A DNA stretch of 64,000 nucleotides from Sisyra terminalis (GCA_958496175.1 OY292275.1:61953701-62017700), one strand, 5' to 3'. Counted from the first letter of the stretch, positions 24,956 through 35,771 are shown. Made by a program: numbers and translations. Notes: generated from the letters alone by a model not told the origin.

Positions 24956-26345
24956 GTTAAGAAAATAGGGTGTTTAGTTAAATATTATTCAAAAAATCCA
25001 GAAAAATATCCCATCGATTGGAAAATTCACACTTAAAAATTTTGTCCAAAAATTTACAAAATTTGTAAGTTTTGGCTGGATAGTATAAATTAAAGCACAT
25101 CTCCAACTTAAATCAAACGATTTAAAGCATTCTGTAGGTTTGATCAATTATATCTTCAATTATTAGATCCATAGATCATTTTTATGGATCATTATCATCG
25201 TATGAAACTCTAAATGATTAAAAATATTTAAACCAATTTTAAAATCCACACCAAAATAAAATATGATATCCTTAATTGAGCTAAATAGTCAAGGTTTATA
25301 AATTACACAGGTGGCCCCATTAGAAAAAAAAATGACGTCATACGAAGAATTTTGAAATTTGAATCAGTCTGAAGATATGTACGAATTTCTTCTGGACACG
25401 TCACGTGGTGCATGAGGCCACCTGTGTATTTTATAAACCTTGCTAAATAGTTACTTGAAAAAATGTTACCACTTCTTATTCGATAGATACAAACGTGGAA
25501 TTGCATTTGTGCAGCCAAAAATTTCATATATTTAGTGCATAATTTTTAGGGGAATAAAATCGTCATTTTCCGCAGGAAAATGCAGGGGAAAATTTTAATA
25601 TTCAGAGGCATTTAGGGATGCAAATCACAAATATTAAGCTTAAAAAGTTTTTCCCTACACCTGGAGGTTCAGGAACCTCATCTTCTGGAGTTTATCAAAA
25701 TATTTTTATTGAAATGAGTTTTAATCAATGTTTTAGTAATTTCTTAAGTAACCCGTTAGGGAAATAGGGTTTTTAGCGACATATTTTAGCAGAAAAATTT
25801 CCCATCGATTGGAAAATTCAAACTTAAATTTTTTTTTCCAAAAATTTACAAGTTTTGGCCGGAAAGTATAAATTGAAGCACATCTCCAGCTTAAATCAAA
25901 CGATTTAAAACATTCTACAGGTTTGATCAATTATCTGTTCAATTATTAGATCTATAGATCATTTTTATGGATCATTATCATCGTATGACACTCAAAATGA
26001 TTAAAAATAGTTAAACCAATTTTAAAATCCACACCAAAAAAAAAATTATATTCTTAATTGAGCTAAATAGTTATTAACAGCATTGAAAAAATATTATCAC
26101 TTCTTATTCGATAGATACAAACGTGTAATTGCATTTGTGCAGCCAAAAATTTCGTATATTTAGTGCATAACTTTTAGGGGAATAAAATCGTTAATTTCCG
26201 CAGGAAAATGCAGAAGAAATTGTAATATTCAGGGGCTTTTAGGGATACAAATCACAAATATTAAGCTCAAAAAGTTTTTCGTACACCTGGAGGTTCAGGA
26301 ACCTCATCTTCGGGAGTTTATCAAAATTTTATTGAAATGAGTTTT
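24955..26345. repeat. Tandem duplication, about 600-bp unit, two copies
   Basis: Copy 1 (about 24955-25735) and copy 2 (about 25762-26345) align throughout. Shared blocks include CCCATCGATTGGAAAATTCA, AAGCACATCTCCARCTTAAA, TTTTTATGGATCATTATCAT, CTTATTCGATAGATACAAACGTG and ACCTGGAGGTTCAGGAACCTCATCTTC. Copy 1 is longer mainly because of the 153-bp element at 25290. The closing motif of each copy is an inverted form of the motif that makes up the array at 27.0-28.15 kb. Confidence 0.9.
25290..25442. mobile_element. 153-bp MITE with 9-bp target duplications
   Basis: It starts CAAGGTTTATAAATTACACA and ends as its inverse, ..TATTTTATAAACCTTG, giving terminal inverted repeats of 27 bp with a single mismatch. 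CTAAATAGT flanks it on both sides (25281-25289 and 25443-25451). The second copy of the surrounding duplication (near 26055) has a single CTAAATAGT and no insert, so the empty site is visible in the same window. A 9-bp duplication suggests a Mutator-like family, but the superfamily is inferred from duplication length only. Confidence 0.92.
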
Positions 26346-27009
26346 AATTAATGTTTCAGAGGTTTTTAGGGTCGCTGATAATAAATATAATGGCTCATGA
26401 GGTTCCCTGATATTTTTGGAGGTAAACGTGGGCATCATCTTCTGGAGTTTTCAGCGTTTTGCCCAAAAAAAAAAAGGATCGAAAAACAGAGGAAAATTTT
26501 TTGAGTCCAAATTAAATGATACGACTTCTTGGCGTAGGAGAGTAGACGCGAAAGCGTCTGGAAATTTTCTGGATTAGTAACGCCAAACAATTCCAAATAA
26601 AAGTCTGAAGATATTTTTCTTAAAGAACAAAAACTCCAGGAGATGATGCCCACGTCTATCTTCACATATATATCGGAAAGGAGAAGAAAATCTACATTTG
26701 CCAATAACGACTAGAAAAACTTTCCTATATGTTTTCCCAACGTTTATTCATTTAGAAAGTAAAAGCTCTAGAAGATGGTGATAATCCCGTTTCACTCCTA
26801 TTCCCGGTGGATTGGAAAACTTCTTGACGTATTCTTTGTAATTAATGGCCCAAAAAATATCACTGCAGGAATATTTTTTGTTATTTACAAAAAAATTGAA
26901 TAAACCTCCAGAGGATGATGTCCACGTCTACTTTCAAGTACGTCGGGAAACTTCAAAAACCTTAAATTTGTGAACTTTGTGTTTTTGAACTAATTTTGTT
27001 TGAATTCTA
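26346..27009. repeat. Orientation switch in the 165-bp repeat family
   Basis: GTGGGCATCATCTTCTGGAG at 26429 is the inverse of CTCCAGGAGATGATGCCCAC at 26634-26653, so an inverted pair spaced by about 180 bases lies here. To the right the family runs in direct orientation (GGATGATGTCCACGTCTAC near 26914, then the regular array). To the left it appears inverted (near 25660 and 26284). Confidence 0.65.
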
Positions 27010-28150
27010 GGAAAAATTCCAGAAGAAGACGTCCACCATGTACCTCCAGGTACGTTGAGAAAGTTTAAAAATCTAACAACTGTAATCAGAGTCTTCAAAA
27101 ACTCCCAAAAAATGGTTCTTACTCAATTCAAAGAAAATTCTTTGAAACTCTTGGGAATGGAGTTCTTGGACTTCAAAACTCCAGAAGAAGACGTATCACA
27201 TCCACCTCCAGGTACATTGAAGAACTCCACAAACCTTAGATTTGTAATTAGCGTCTCTAAAAACTCCTAAAAAAATGGTTTTAACTCAATTCAAAGAAAA
27301 TTCTTTGAAAGCCCTGGGGATGGAGTTCCTAGACCTCAAAACTTCATAAGACGTCCACGTTTATCTCCAAGTCTCCAATTGAGGAACTCCACGAACCTTA
27401 TATTCGTAATCAACATCGTCAAAAACTCCTTAAAAGATGGTTCTAATTCAATTCAAAGAAAATTCTTTGATACTCCAGGGGGTGGAGTACCTGGACCTCA
27501 AAACTCTAGAAGAAGACGTCCACGTCTACCTCCAGATACATTCAGGAATTCAAGGAACCTTATTTTTGTAATTAACGTTTCTAAAAACCCCTAAAAAAGT
27601 GGTTATAATTTACTTCAAAGAAAATTCTTTGAAACTCCAGGGGATGAGATTCTTGGACCCCAAAATTCCAGAAAAAGACGTCCACGTCTACCTCCAGATA
27701 CATTAAGGAATTCACTGAACTTTATTTCTGTAATCAACGTCTCCAAAAACTCCTTAAAAGATGGTTCTAATTCAATTCAAAGAAAATTCTTTGATACTCC
27801 AGGGGATGGAGTACCTGGACCTCAAAACTCTAGAAGATGACGTCCACGTCTACCTCCATATACATTGAGGAATTTAACGAACCTTATTTTTGTAATCAAT
27901 GTCTCCAAAAATTCCCAAAAAATGGTTTTTACTCAATTCAAAGAAAATTCTTTGAAACTCCAGGGGATGAGATTCTTGGACCTCAAAACTCCAGAAGAAG
28001 ACGTCCACGTCAACCTCCAGATACATTGAGGAATTCAACGAACCTTATTTTTGTAATAAGCGTCTCTAAAAACCCCTAAAAAAGTATTTATAATTAACTT
28101 CAAAGAAAAGTCCTTAAAACTCCAGGGGATGGGATTCTTGGACCTCCAGG
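27010..28150. repeat. Tandem array, about 165-bp unit, 7 copies
   Basis: Each unit carries CTCCAGAAGAAGACGTCCACG, TACCTCCAGRTACATT, TTTGTAATYARCGTC and TTCAAAGAAAATTCTTTGA. The GACGTCCACG word falls near 27018, 27185, 27353, 27510, 27675, 27838 and 28001, spacing 157-168. The word CAAAGAAAATTCTTTG is a perfect 16-bp palindrome. Frames of 70-80 codons recur, but each is closed by a stop in every unit, so no multi-unit repeat protein is encoded. Confidence 0.92.
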
Positions 28151-28860
28151 TGCATGAAGGAACTAATAGATCCAATATTTGTGTTCAGCGACCACTAAAA
28201 TTCTTGAGCCACAAAATTTAACATTTTTAGAGCATTTTCTAGCGGAAAACCCAACTTTATTTGTCACCTCGAATTACGCACTTAAAAAATGAATTTTTCG
28301 ACTGCACAAATGCAACTACCTGTTTGTATAGAATCAAAAGTAGGAACACTTATTATAAATACTTAAAGTTTTGGTCATATTTGAAGAAAATCAAAGCTTT
28401 TGTTTGTACAAATTTGAATTTGCAAAAGCTTCAGCAAAAAAAATCGTTCACAAAAGATTTGCTTGGGAAGGATCTATTTGATAATTTCTCAAGCCTCAAG
28501 ATCAAAAAAAAACAAAAAAAAATCCCAATTTTTAATTTGCTCACTTATTTAAGAATATATGTGCTTTAATAAATGCCGAAAAAAAATCATTTGAATAGAG
28601 CAAACGTGTGTGTGTGATGGTCGAAAACCTCGACCGGTCGATTGATCGATTTGATTGACAGAATAAATCATTACAATATCAAATTTGTAATAATTATTGA
28701 TCTTTGACGTTTGCAGAGATTTTTCGATCGAGAGACGAGATGAGAAACAGCATGAAACAACCAACGATTGTTGGTTAATATTTAGAATGAAAAAAAAAAA
28801 CGATTGGCGGAAATTGAAATTTATTTGAATATTTTCAAAAACAATAATTTGTTTCATTAA
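28151..28860. other. AT-rich interval between arrays
   Basis: No array or clear gene is seen. A (GT)n run lies near 28605-28616, and the palindrome TCGACCGGTCGA at about 28630. The frames at 28261-28569 and 28549-28857 are AT-driven. Confidence 0.4.
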
Positions 28861-28864
28861 AAAC

Positions 28865-29296
28865 TTATTTGATGTCTTGAGATAAAAATCTCACTTTTGA
28901 TCTATTAAAAACTTTGAATTGATCTTTAAAGATCCAATTTGGTTTTAATTGATCCAAACTTTGGCAATGATTATTTAAAAACCGACATCCTAATGCCTTA
29001 AAATCACAGAATTTTTTTGCAAAGAGAAAATTTGTTTTGGTTAAGTAGTTCAAGCGGTGACCTCCACAAGGAAATTGAGAGGAAAAAGTTTTTCCCACAT
29101 TAAGTGCACATTGCACAAATTGCAAATTGTAGGTGTGAACGCCACGAAGAGCGTTTGGAAGCCTTGAAAGAACCTCATCTTTCGGATAAAGCAATGCACC
29201 TCTATTGGAAGTGTATGCAGAATTTATCATCGTCTGTCTTTCTCGAGATTTTTGCAACTGTTGGTGCGATTTGATGATATCGCGGTATTTGCTCAT
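28865..29296 (-). CDS. Hypothetical protein or exon, 143 codons
   Basis: This is the most gene-like long frame in the window: ATG at 29296 to a stop at 28865. The same frame stays open upstream for about 34 more codons (to roughly 29399), so it could also be an internal exon. The first 90 or so residues are hydrophilic and mixed (MSKYRDIIKSHQQLQKSRER, then YPKDEVLSRLPNALRGVHTY), unlike the Phe/Lys/Ile noise elsewhere. No signal peptide, membrane segment or known domain is recognised. An AATAAA on the minus strand lies about 40 bases past the stop, which is weak evidence in AT-rich DNA. It sits in the non-repetitive gap between the 165-bp and 177-bp arrays. Confidence 0.35.
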   Translation of the reverse strand: MSKYRDIIKSHQQLQKSRERQTMINSAYTSNRGALLYPKDEVLSRLPNALRGVHTYNLQFVQCALNVGKTFSSQFPCGGHRLNYLTKTNFLFAKKFCDFKALGCRFLNNHCQSLDQLKPNWIFKDQFKVFNRSKVRFLSQDIK

Positions 29297-29439
29297 CTTT
29301 CGAGAAATCCTATTGAAATGAGAGACAATGCTGGTGATTTTGCATCTTGAAACAGAGATGAAAGACGTCTTGGAAGACGATTCAATGTAGTAGAGGTATG
29401 TTCAACGATCAACGATTTTAGTATTTATTTTTTTACAAA

Positions 29440-30870
29440 AAAACTATGATTTCTTTTTTCTAAATTTCTTTTAAAATTTATCATTGCTTTATTAGGGAAT
29501 ATAAAAAAAATTTTTTTGTCCCCCCAAATCAAAATGGCGGCTATGAAAACGTCCCTACAATAAGTACCTTGTTCTGATATAGCTTCTTTTACAAGGGTTT
29601 TTTCATAATTTTTTTTTTGGGCAACCTAGGAACTTTTTTTATCAAATATCTTTTGCATTTTATAAATGCATTATCAAAGGATATAAAAAAAGTTTTTTTG
29701 GTCCCTAAAAATTAAAAATGGCGTCTGTAAGAACATTTTTCTCAACCAATTAAATGAAAGTAAAATCATCTATTTAACATAGTTCAACAAACTTTTAAAG
29801 CACATTTATTAAAAAAATTAATTTCCTTCGAAATTTATCGTCGCGTTTTTAGGGAATATAAAATAAATTTTTGTCCCCCCAAATTAAAATAGCGGCAATG
29901 AAAATTTCCCTAAAATAAGTACCTTGTTCTGATATTAGCTTCATTTAGAAGGATTTATTCATAATTTTTTTTTGGGCAAACTAGAAACTTTTTTTATCAA
30001 ACATTCTTTGAATTTTATAAATGCATTGTTAAAGGACATAAAAAAATTTTTTTGGTCCTTTAAAATGAAAAATGGCGTCTGTAAGAACAATTTTCCTTAA
30101 CCAATCAAATCAAAGTAAAATCATAAATTTTACAAAGTTCAAGAAACTTTTGAGGAACATTTAAAAAAAATAATTCCCTTTAAAATTTATCATCGCTTTT
30201 TTAAGGAATATAAAAAAATTTTTTTGTCCCCTCAAATCAAAATGGCGGCAATAAAAATTTCCCTACAATAAGTACCTTGTTCCGATATAGCTTCTTTTAG
30301 AAGGGTTTTTTCATAATTTTTTTTTGGGCAACCCAGGAACTTTTTTTATCACATATCCTTTGAATTTTATTAATGCATTATTAAAGGATAAGAAAAAATT
30401 TTTTTGGTCCTTTCAAATAAAAAATGGCGTCTGTAAGAACAATTTTTCTCAACCAATCAAATCAAAGTTAAATCATCAATTTTACAAAGTTCAAAAAACT
30501 TTTAAAGCACATTTACTAAAAAAAATTAATTCCCTTTAAAATTTATTGTCACTTTTAAAAGAAATATAAAAAAATTTTTTTTGTCCCCCGAAATTAAAAT
30601 GGCGGCAATGAAAATTTCCCTACAATAAGTATCTTGTTCTGATATAGCTTCTTTTAGAAGGGTTTTTTCATAATTTTTTTTTGGTCAACCTAGGAACATT
30701 TTTTATCAAATATCCTTTGAATTTTATAAATGCCTTGTTAAAGGATATAAAAAAAATTTTTTTGGTCCTTGCAAATAAAGAATGGCGTCTATAAGGACAA
30801 TTTTCATCAACCAATTAAATCATTAATTTTACAAAGTTCAACAAAGTTTTAAAGCCCATTTACCAAAAAA
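29440..30870. repeat. Higher-order array: 355-bp dimers of about 177-bp monomers
   Basis: Four dimers are seen. Monomer type 1 carries GGGAATATAAAAAAATTTTTTTGTCCCC then AAATGGCGGC (near 29495, 29855, 30207, 30560). Monomer type 2 carries AAAGGATATAAAAAAATTTTTTTGGTCC then AAATGGCGTCTGTAAG (near 29676, 30033, 30385, 30740). The two types are recognisably related to each other (ATAAA..TTTTTTGTCC..AAATGGCG). Other shared blocks are AAGTACCTTGTTCTGATATAGCTTC and AACTTTTTTTATCA. Confidence 0.92.
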
Positions 30871-31599
30871 ATTTTTTTTGATTGTTGCATATAAAATACA
30901 TTGTTGCAGAGTAGAAGTAACAAATCGACTATTTCAAATGCAAAATGGAATGCATGTGGTGAAATGGAAAGATTTCCTTGAAAAGTTCACTTTTAGTGTT
31001 CAGAAAATTGTACAAAAAGTTTTGATTTTTTTTTCATACAAAAAAAATTGAAATGTTTATACAAATGGTATTTATATCGATAGATACACTATTGAAGAAC
31101 ATGAAAAAAATTTTTGTATAAAGTCTAAGATAAAGTCCGAAAAAAGGTGCATGCACCAATGCAATTTTAAAAATGCATTTTTTATATTATTTTTTTGCAA
31201 AAACTATGAATATTTTTTTATAAAATTATTATTATGATTAACAGATGCATTATTGAAGTATTCAAATTTTTTTTCTTTAACTGTCTCTAATAAAAATTGG
31301 CGGCTTTATAGTGCATCTCTAAAAAAATGCATGTGTATTAGGTCTTTTGGGTTACTATTTTTTTTATAGAAAAATACAGAATAAATTAGTCATTTGTTTT
31401 CCTAAAACTTATAGATAAAACAATGTTAAATCAAAAAAAAAAAAATTAACCCCTTGGAGCTTAAAACAAAGGCTATAGAGAAAATTTCCCAATCATCATT
31501 TTTTAGTAACTTCAATTTTGTTTTATATTTTATGTTTTTTGTTTTTTTAAAAACAAGGGAAGTTTTTTACAAAATTTTTGCAATAACCTATAAATCCAA
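30871..31599. repeat. Diverged monomers linking the two array zones
   Basis: This is AT-rich DNA with weak copies of the same monomer theme (for example GATGCATTATTGAAG near 31244 followed by AAAAATTGGCGGCTTTATAG). It appears to be a decayed part of the same family. Confidence 0.4.
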
Positions 31600-33710
31600 T
31601 ACTTAGGAACGTAAAAAAAATTTTTTGAACCATTTTAGATCCAAAATGGTGGCTATAGAAAGAATCACCCGAAAGGGTGCTCCATTTTTACCTCCCTAAC
31701 AAAATGGTATGGAAATTATTTTGTTTTAATAATTTTTTTGTTTGACAAATTCATAAAATTAATTTACAAAATTTTTCTTAAAACACATAGATGCATTATC
31801 GAAGACCATTAAAAAATATTTTAAGCCTCTTTACCCCCAAAATGGCGGTCATAGGACAAATCTTTGCAAAAATGTCATTTTTTATTTCAATCAGTGATTA
31901 CAAAGGTTCTATCCAATTTAAAATAGTAAACCCAAAAAAAAAAATTTCTCAAAATTTTTTCTTGATGTTCTACAAATCAAATACAATTTAATCATATTCA
32001 TTTTTTTCCAAAAAACCATTTTTTTTGGAAAAAAATCCAAATATTACCCAATTTTTCTCTATATTTCCCATTTAAATAATTGGGGAAAACGGGGCGGGGG
32101 GCAAATTTTATTGTAGTGATCCATCCCTGAATTATTTTATTATGGAGTGAAAATATTTTTAGTTTTTCCTTCTAGACCTAATAGAACGCACAAAATCGCT
32201 AGTGGAAGTTGTAAATCCCGAAGTACAAACCATGCATTGAAATCTCTCATAAATTAAATTAAAATCTAAGTATATATACAAAAATGGATTGAAAATTTGT
32301 ACCAGATTATAATAGAAAACCTTCAAAACCAATTTTTTAAAGTTTGAAAAGCTTTGGAAGCTTTTAATAAGACATTATATTTTTGAAAACTTTTTTAGAA
32401 GGTAATGGTTTGGAAATTACTTGGTTTTGATTTTTTTTTTTTGGGCAATTCCATAATACTAATTTGCAAAATTTTTTTTAAAACTCATTGATGCGTTATT
32501 GAGGATCATTCAAAGAATTTTTTTACCTTCTTAAAATCCAAATTGGCAATCATAGAACAAATCTCTGTAAAAAGGTTCTTTTTTTACTTCTATCAGTGAT
32601 TCTAAACATTTTACTCAATTTAAAATTGTAGACGAGAAAAAAGAATTTTCCTTAAACATTTTTCTAAATGCCCAACTAATCAAATCTAACTTAATCCCTT
32701 TCATTTTTATCCTAAGAACCTTCTTTTTTTGGAAAAAATCAAAATATGACCCAATTTTATCTTTATATTTCCCACTTAAATAATTAGGGGAGGGGGGGGG
32801 GGTCAAATTTATTTTGGTGATCCATCCTTGAGTTATTTTATCATTGAATAAAAATATTTTTAGTTTTTCCTTCTAGACTTAATAAAACGCGCAGAATCGC
32901 TGGTAGAAGTTCAAAAACCCTTAGTACAAACCATGCATTGAAATCTCTCATAAATTCAACTAAAAAATGGAGGTTTTCATAGAAAAATGGATTGAAAACT
33001 TGTAAAAGATATAATAAAAAGCCTTCGAAACAATTTTTTTAAAGTTTGAAAAGCTTTGGAAGCTTTTAAAGAGACTTAATTTTTTGGAAACTTTTTTAGA
33101 AAATAATGGTTTGGAAATTACTTGGTTTTGATTTTTTTTTGGACAATTTCATAAAATTAATTTACAAAATTCTTTTTAAAGCCCATAGGTGCGTTATTGA
33201 GGACCATTCAAAAAATTTTTAAACCTCTTTAATTCCAAAAATGGCGGTCGTAGAACCAATCTTCGAAAAAAGTCATCTTTTACTTCTATCAGTGATTCGA
33301 AACATTCTTTTCAATTAAAAATTGTACACCAGAAAAAAAATCCCTAAAACATTTATCTATAAATGTCTAACTAATCAAATTGAACAAAATCCCTTTCATT
33401 TTTGCCCGAAAAACTTTCTTTGTTTTTATAAAATCAAAATATTTCTCAACTTTATCTCTATATTTCTTACTTAAATAATTAAGGGAAAATTAAGGGGGGC
33501 AAATTTTATTTAAGAGATCCATCTTTGAGTTATTTCATCACTGAGTAAAAATATTGTTAGTTTTTCCTTCTAGACCAAATAAAACGCGCAGAATCTCTGG
33601 CAGAAGTTGAACAACCCTTAGTACCAAAACCATGCATTGAAATCTCTCATAAATGAAACTAAAAAAAATGGAGGTTTTCAGAGAAAAGTGGATTGAAAAT
33701 TTGTAAAAGA
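31600..33710. repeat. Higher-order array, 702-bp unit, three copies
   Basis: GGTWTGGAAATTA recurs near 31703, 32408 and 33110 (steps about 702). Each is followed by ATAGRTGCRTTATYGARGAYCATT, a TCCAAAAATGGCGGTC-like word, a TTCTATCAGTGATT-like word, a poly(G) run and ACCATGCATTGAAATCTCTC. The 3' part of each unit holds TTTTTCCTTCTAGACYWAATARAACGCRCARAATCKCT. The GATGCATTAT..AAAATGGCGG core ties this array to the 177-bp monomers on its left. A G run differs in length in each copy (near 32092, 32787-32802, 33494). Confidence 0.9.
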
Positions 33711-33712
33711 TA

Positions 33713-34105
33713 TGAACCGTTTATTTTGAAAGTGAGTTAAGTCCATTTCAAGAACAATCCCTATACTGATTTTGGGCAATACGTCACAAATTTTTTTGTT
33801 TGAAATTTATGTTTATGGTATGATTTTTATACATTATTATTTTACATTATACCTATTACATAAATTTGACCGCAATATATTCTATATATTGTACACAGAA
33901 TCCCTATAGTGTTATCATTTCTAACCATAGGAAATTTGGAAGATACTAAGGAGGAGGGAATAATTGGCGTTTTTGTTTAAATCAGTAATTTCTGCAAATT
34001 TAGCAATCAAATAATTAACATACTTTGTTCTAGTTACAATAAGAAAAATCACCATATAGACCGTCCTTGAAATGGACTTACGTCACTTTCAAAATAAACG
34101 AGTCA
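33713..34105. mobile_element. TA-flanked MITE (Tc1/mariner-type), 393 bp
   Basis: It starts TGAACCGTTTATTTTGAAAG and ends as the inverse (CTTTCAAAATAAACGAGTCA), with inverted repeats continuing to about 43 bp. TA flanks both ends (33711-33712 and 34106-34107). The equivalent place in the previous 702-bp unit (near 33008) reads AAAAGATATAATAAAAA with one TA, the uninserted site. TA duplications are typical of Tc1/mariner elements. The interior shares stretches with the fold-back element at 52.4-52.8 kb (GGGCAATACGTCAC, GACCGCAATATATTCTATAT), so it may itself be a composite. It has no transposase. Confidence 0.9.
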
Positions 34106-35113
34106 TATAATAAAAAACCTTCGAAACTAATTTTTTTAAATTTAAAAGACTTTTGGAAGCTTTAAATTGAAGATTTGGTGACAAAAATTGATAAAATTTT
34201 ATTGTTAAAACTTGAAATATTTCATTGGTAGTTACTGACGCAAAAAATGTTGAAAAGTCTTTGGGAAAAACTAAAGTTTTTCCACTCATAAAAGTCTTAA
34301 ATTTTTCCAAAAGACTATTTCCTCAAACTCGTTAATAATCGTTCGAAATTAATTGAAATCCAAAGAGAATTTTTCAAACAATTTCAAGAGAAAGTGAAAC
34401 CGTAAGCCGGAGGCCCCATATTTCATCGTTATGTCCAAATTGATCAAGGGATAAATTTGAAATGGACTTACACCACTTTCAAAATAAACGAGTCATATAA
34501 TAAAAAACTTTCGAAACTAATTTTTTTAAATTTAAAAGACTTTTGGAAGCTTTAAGTTGAAGATTTGGTGACAAAAATTGATAAAATTTTATTGTAAAAA
34601 CTTGAAATATTTTATTGGTCGTTACTGAAGAAAAAAAATGTTGAAAAGTCTTTGGGAAAAACTAAAGTTTTTCCACTCATTAAAATCTTAAATTTTTCCA
34701 AAAGACTATTTCCTCAAACTTGTTAACAATTTTCATCGAAATTAATTGAAATCCAAAGTGAATTTTTCAAATCATAATTTTTTAAAATTTAAAAGTCTTT
34801 TCGAAGCTTTTAATTAAAGATTTGGTGACAAAAATTGATAAAATTTTACTGGAAAGACTTTAAATATTTAATTGGTAGTTACTGACGCAAAAAATGTTGA
34901 AAAGTCTTTGGGAAAAACTAAAGTTTTTCCACTCATAAAAATCTTAAATTTTTCTAAAAGACAATTTCCTCAAACTTGTTAATAATTGTCCGAAATTACC
35001 ATCGAAATTAAGAAATCCAAAGACAATTTTTCAAACAATTTCAAGAGAAAGTGAAACCGTAAGCCCGAGGCCCCATACTTCATCGTTATGTCCAAATTGA
35101 TCAAGGGATAAAT
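34106..35113. repeat. Tandem array of about 340-390-bp units, three copies
   Basis: GATTTGGTGACAAAAATTGAT recurs near 34171, 34564 and 34830. It is followed by TTGAAAAGTCTTTGGGAAAAA and, in the first and third copies, GTGAAACCGTAAGCC..GAGGCCCCATA and TTGATCAAGGGATAAAT. The junction before the second copy (about 34459-34495) contains only the last 37 bases of the TA-flanked element, so duplication took place after that element inserted. The frame at 34089-34310 is inside the repeat. Confidence 0.88.
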
Positions 35114-35479
35114 AACTCAAGTACAAGAATCCAACCTGTTGACAAAGTCCCGGCCATGGCTTGGAACAACGAAGGTAAAATTTATAATATTTGATCTAAC
35201 CAAAAGGTAGGGAAACCTTTTTTTTTGTTTTTGATGACCTAAACGATATTTACGTCCGTTAAGGGTGCGATCCACCCCTATTAAAACCCACTAGTTTTAA
35301 CCAAATCGAATCATCAAATTTACCAGTAATTATTGTAATTGTTTAAATGATATTGGTTGGCGAAGAAAAGGTTTGTTGGCAGTGTGGTCGATTGGGGTGG
35401 TTCGGCTGGGTTGAGAATACCTTTGCCGGACGTGCGTTTTTTTTTTCCTCCATGTGAAGAATATTTTATTTGTATAGGT

Positions 35480-35771
35480 ATTATGTGTGTATATTTATAA
35501 ACATATGGTCGGTCTCACTTTGTGGCTTTCTGGTGCTTGATTTCCCCACCTTTGGCCAGCAGAGTGTACGAATGTGTTGGTGTGGTAAGACGCGAACGTG
35601 AACGCGAGACTATCGCGGTATCCGTGGATTAGTCTAGCTGAAGACAGTACGCAGTGCAGTACGCCGAAGTCGAAGACTTTAGTACGATTAAGTGCCTCTT
35701 TCTAGTGTTTAGTGTTATCAAAGTGCTCGACAAAATACTGGGGTAGCTCGAAGCCGCGGCGGTCTGAAGCC
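35480..35771 (+). promoter_or_regulatory. Candidate promoter and 5' UTR
   Basis: The block from about 35,540 to 35,770 is clearly richer in CpG than its surroundings (AAGACGCGAACGTGAACGCG near 35587, TATCGCGGTATCCG near 35611, AAGCCGCGGCGG near 35750), as insect promoters often are. TATAAA occurs at 35496-35501 and initiator-like words (TCACTT, GCAGTG) follow, but spacing is not ideal, so the start site is not fixed. The leader runs without repeats into the ATG at 35772. An in-frame stop at 35703-35705 precedes that ATG. Confidence 0.5.

Noticed and set aside
27055..28079. Possible multi-unit repeat protein, since 165 is a multiple of three
   Set aside because: Each unit brings a stop codon and the frame shifts between units, so no long repeat protein is encoded.
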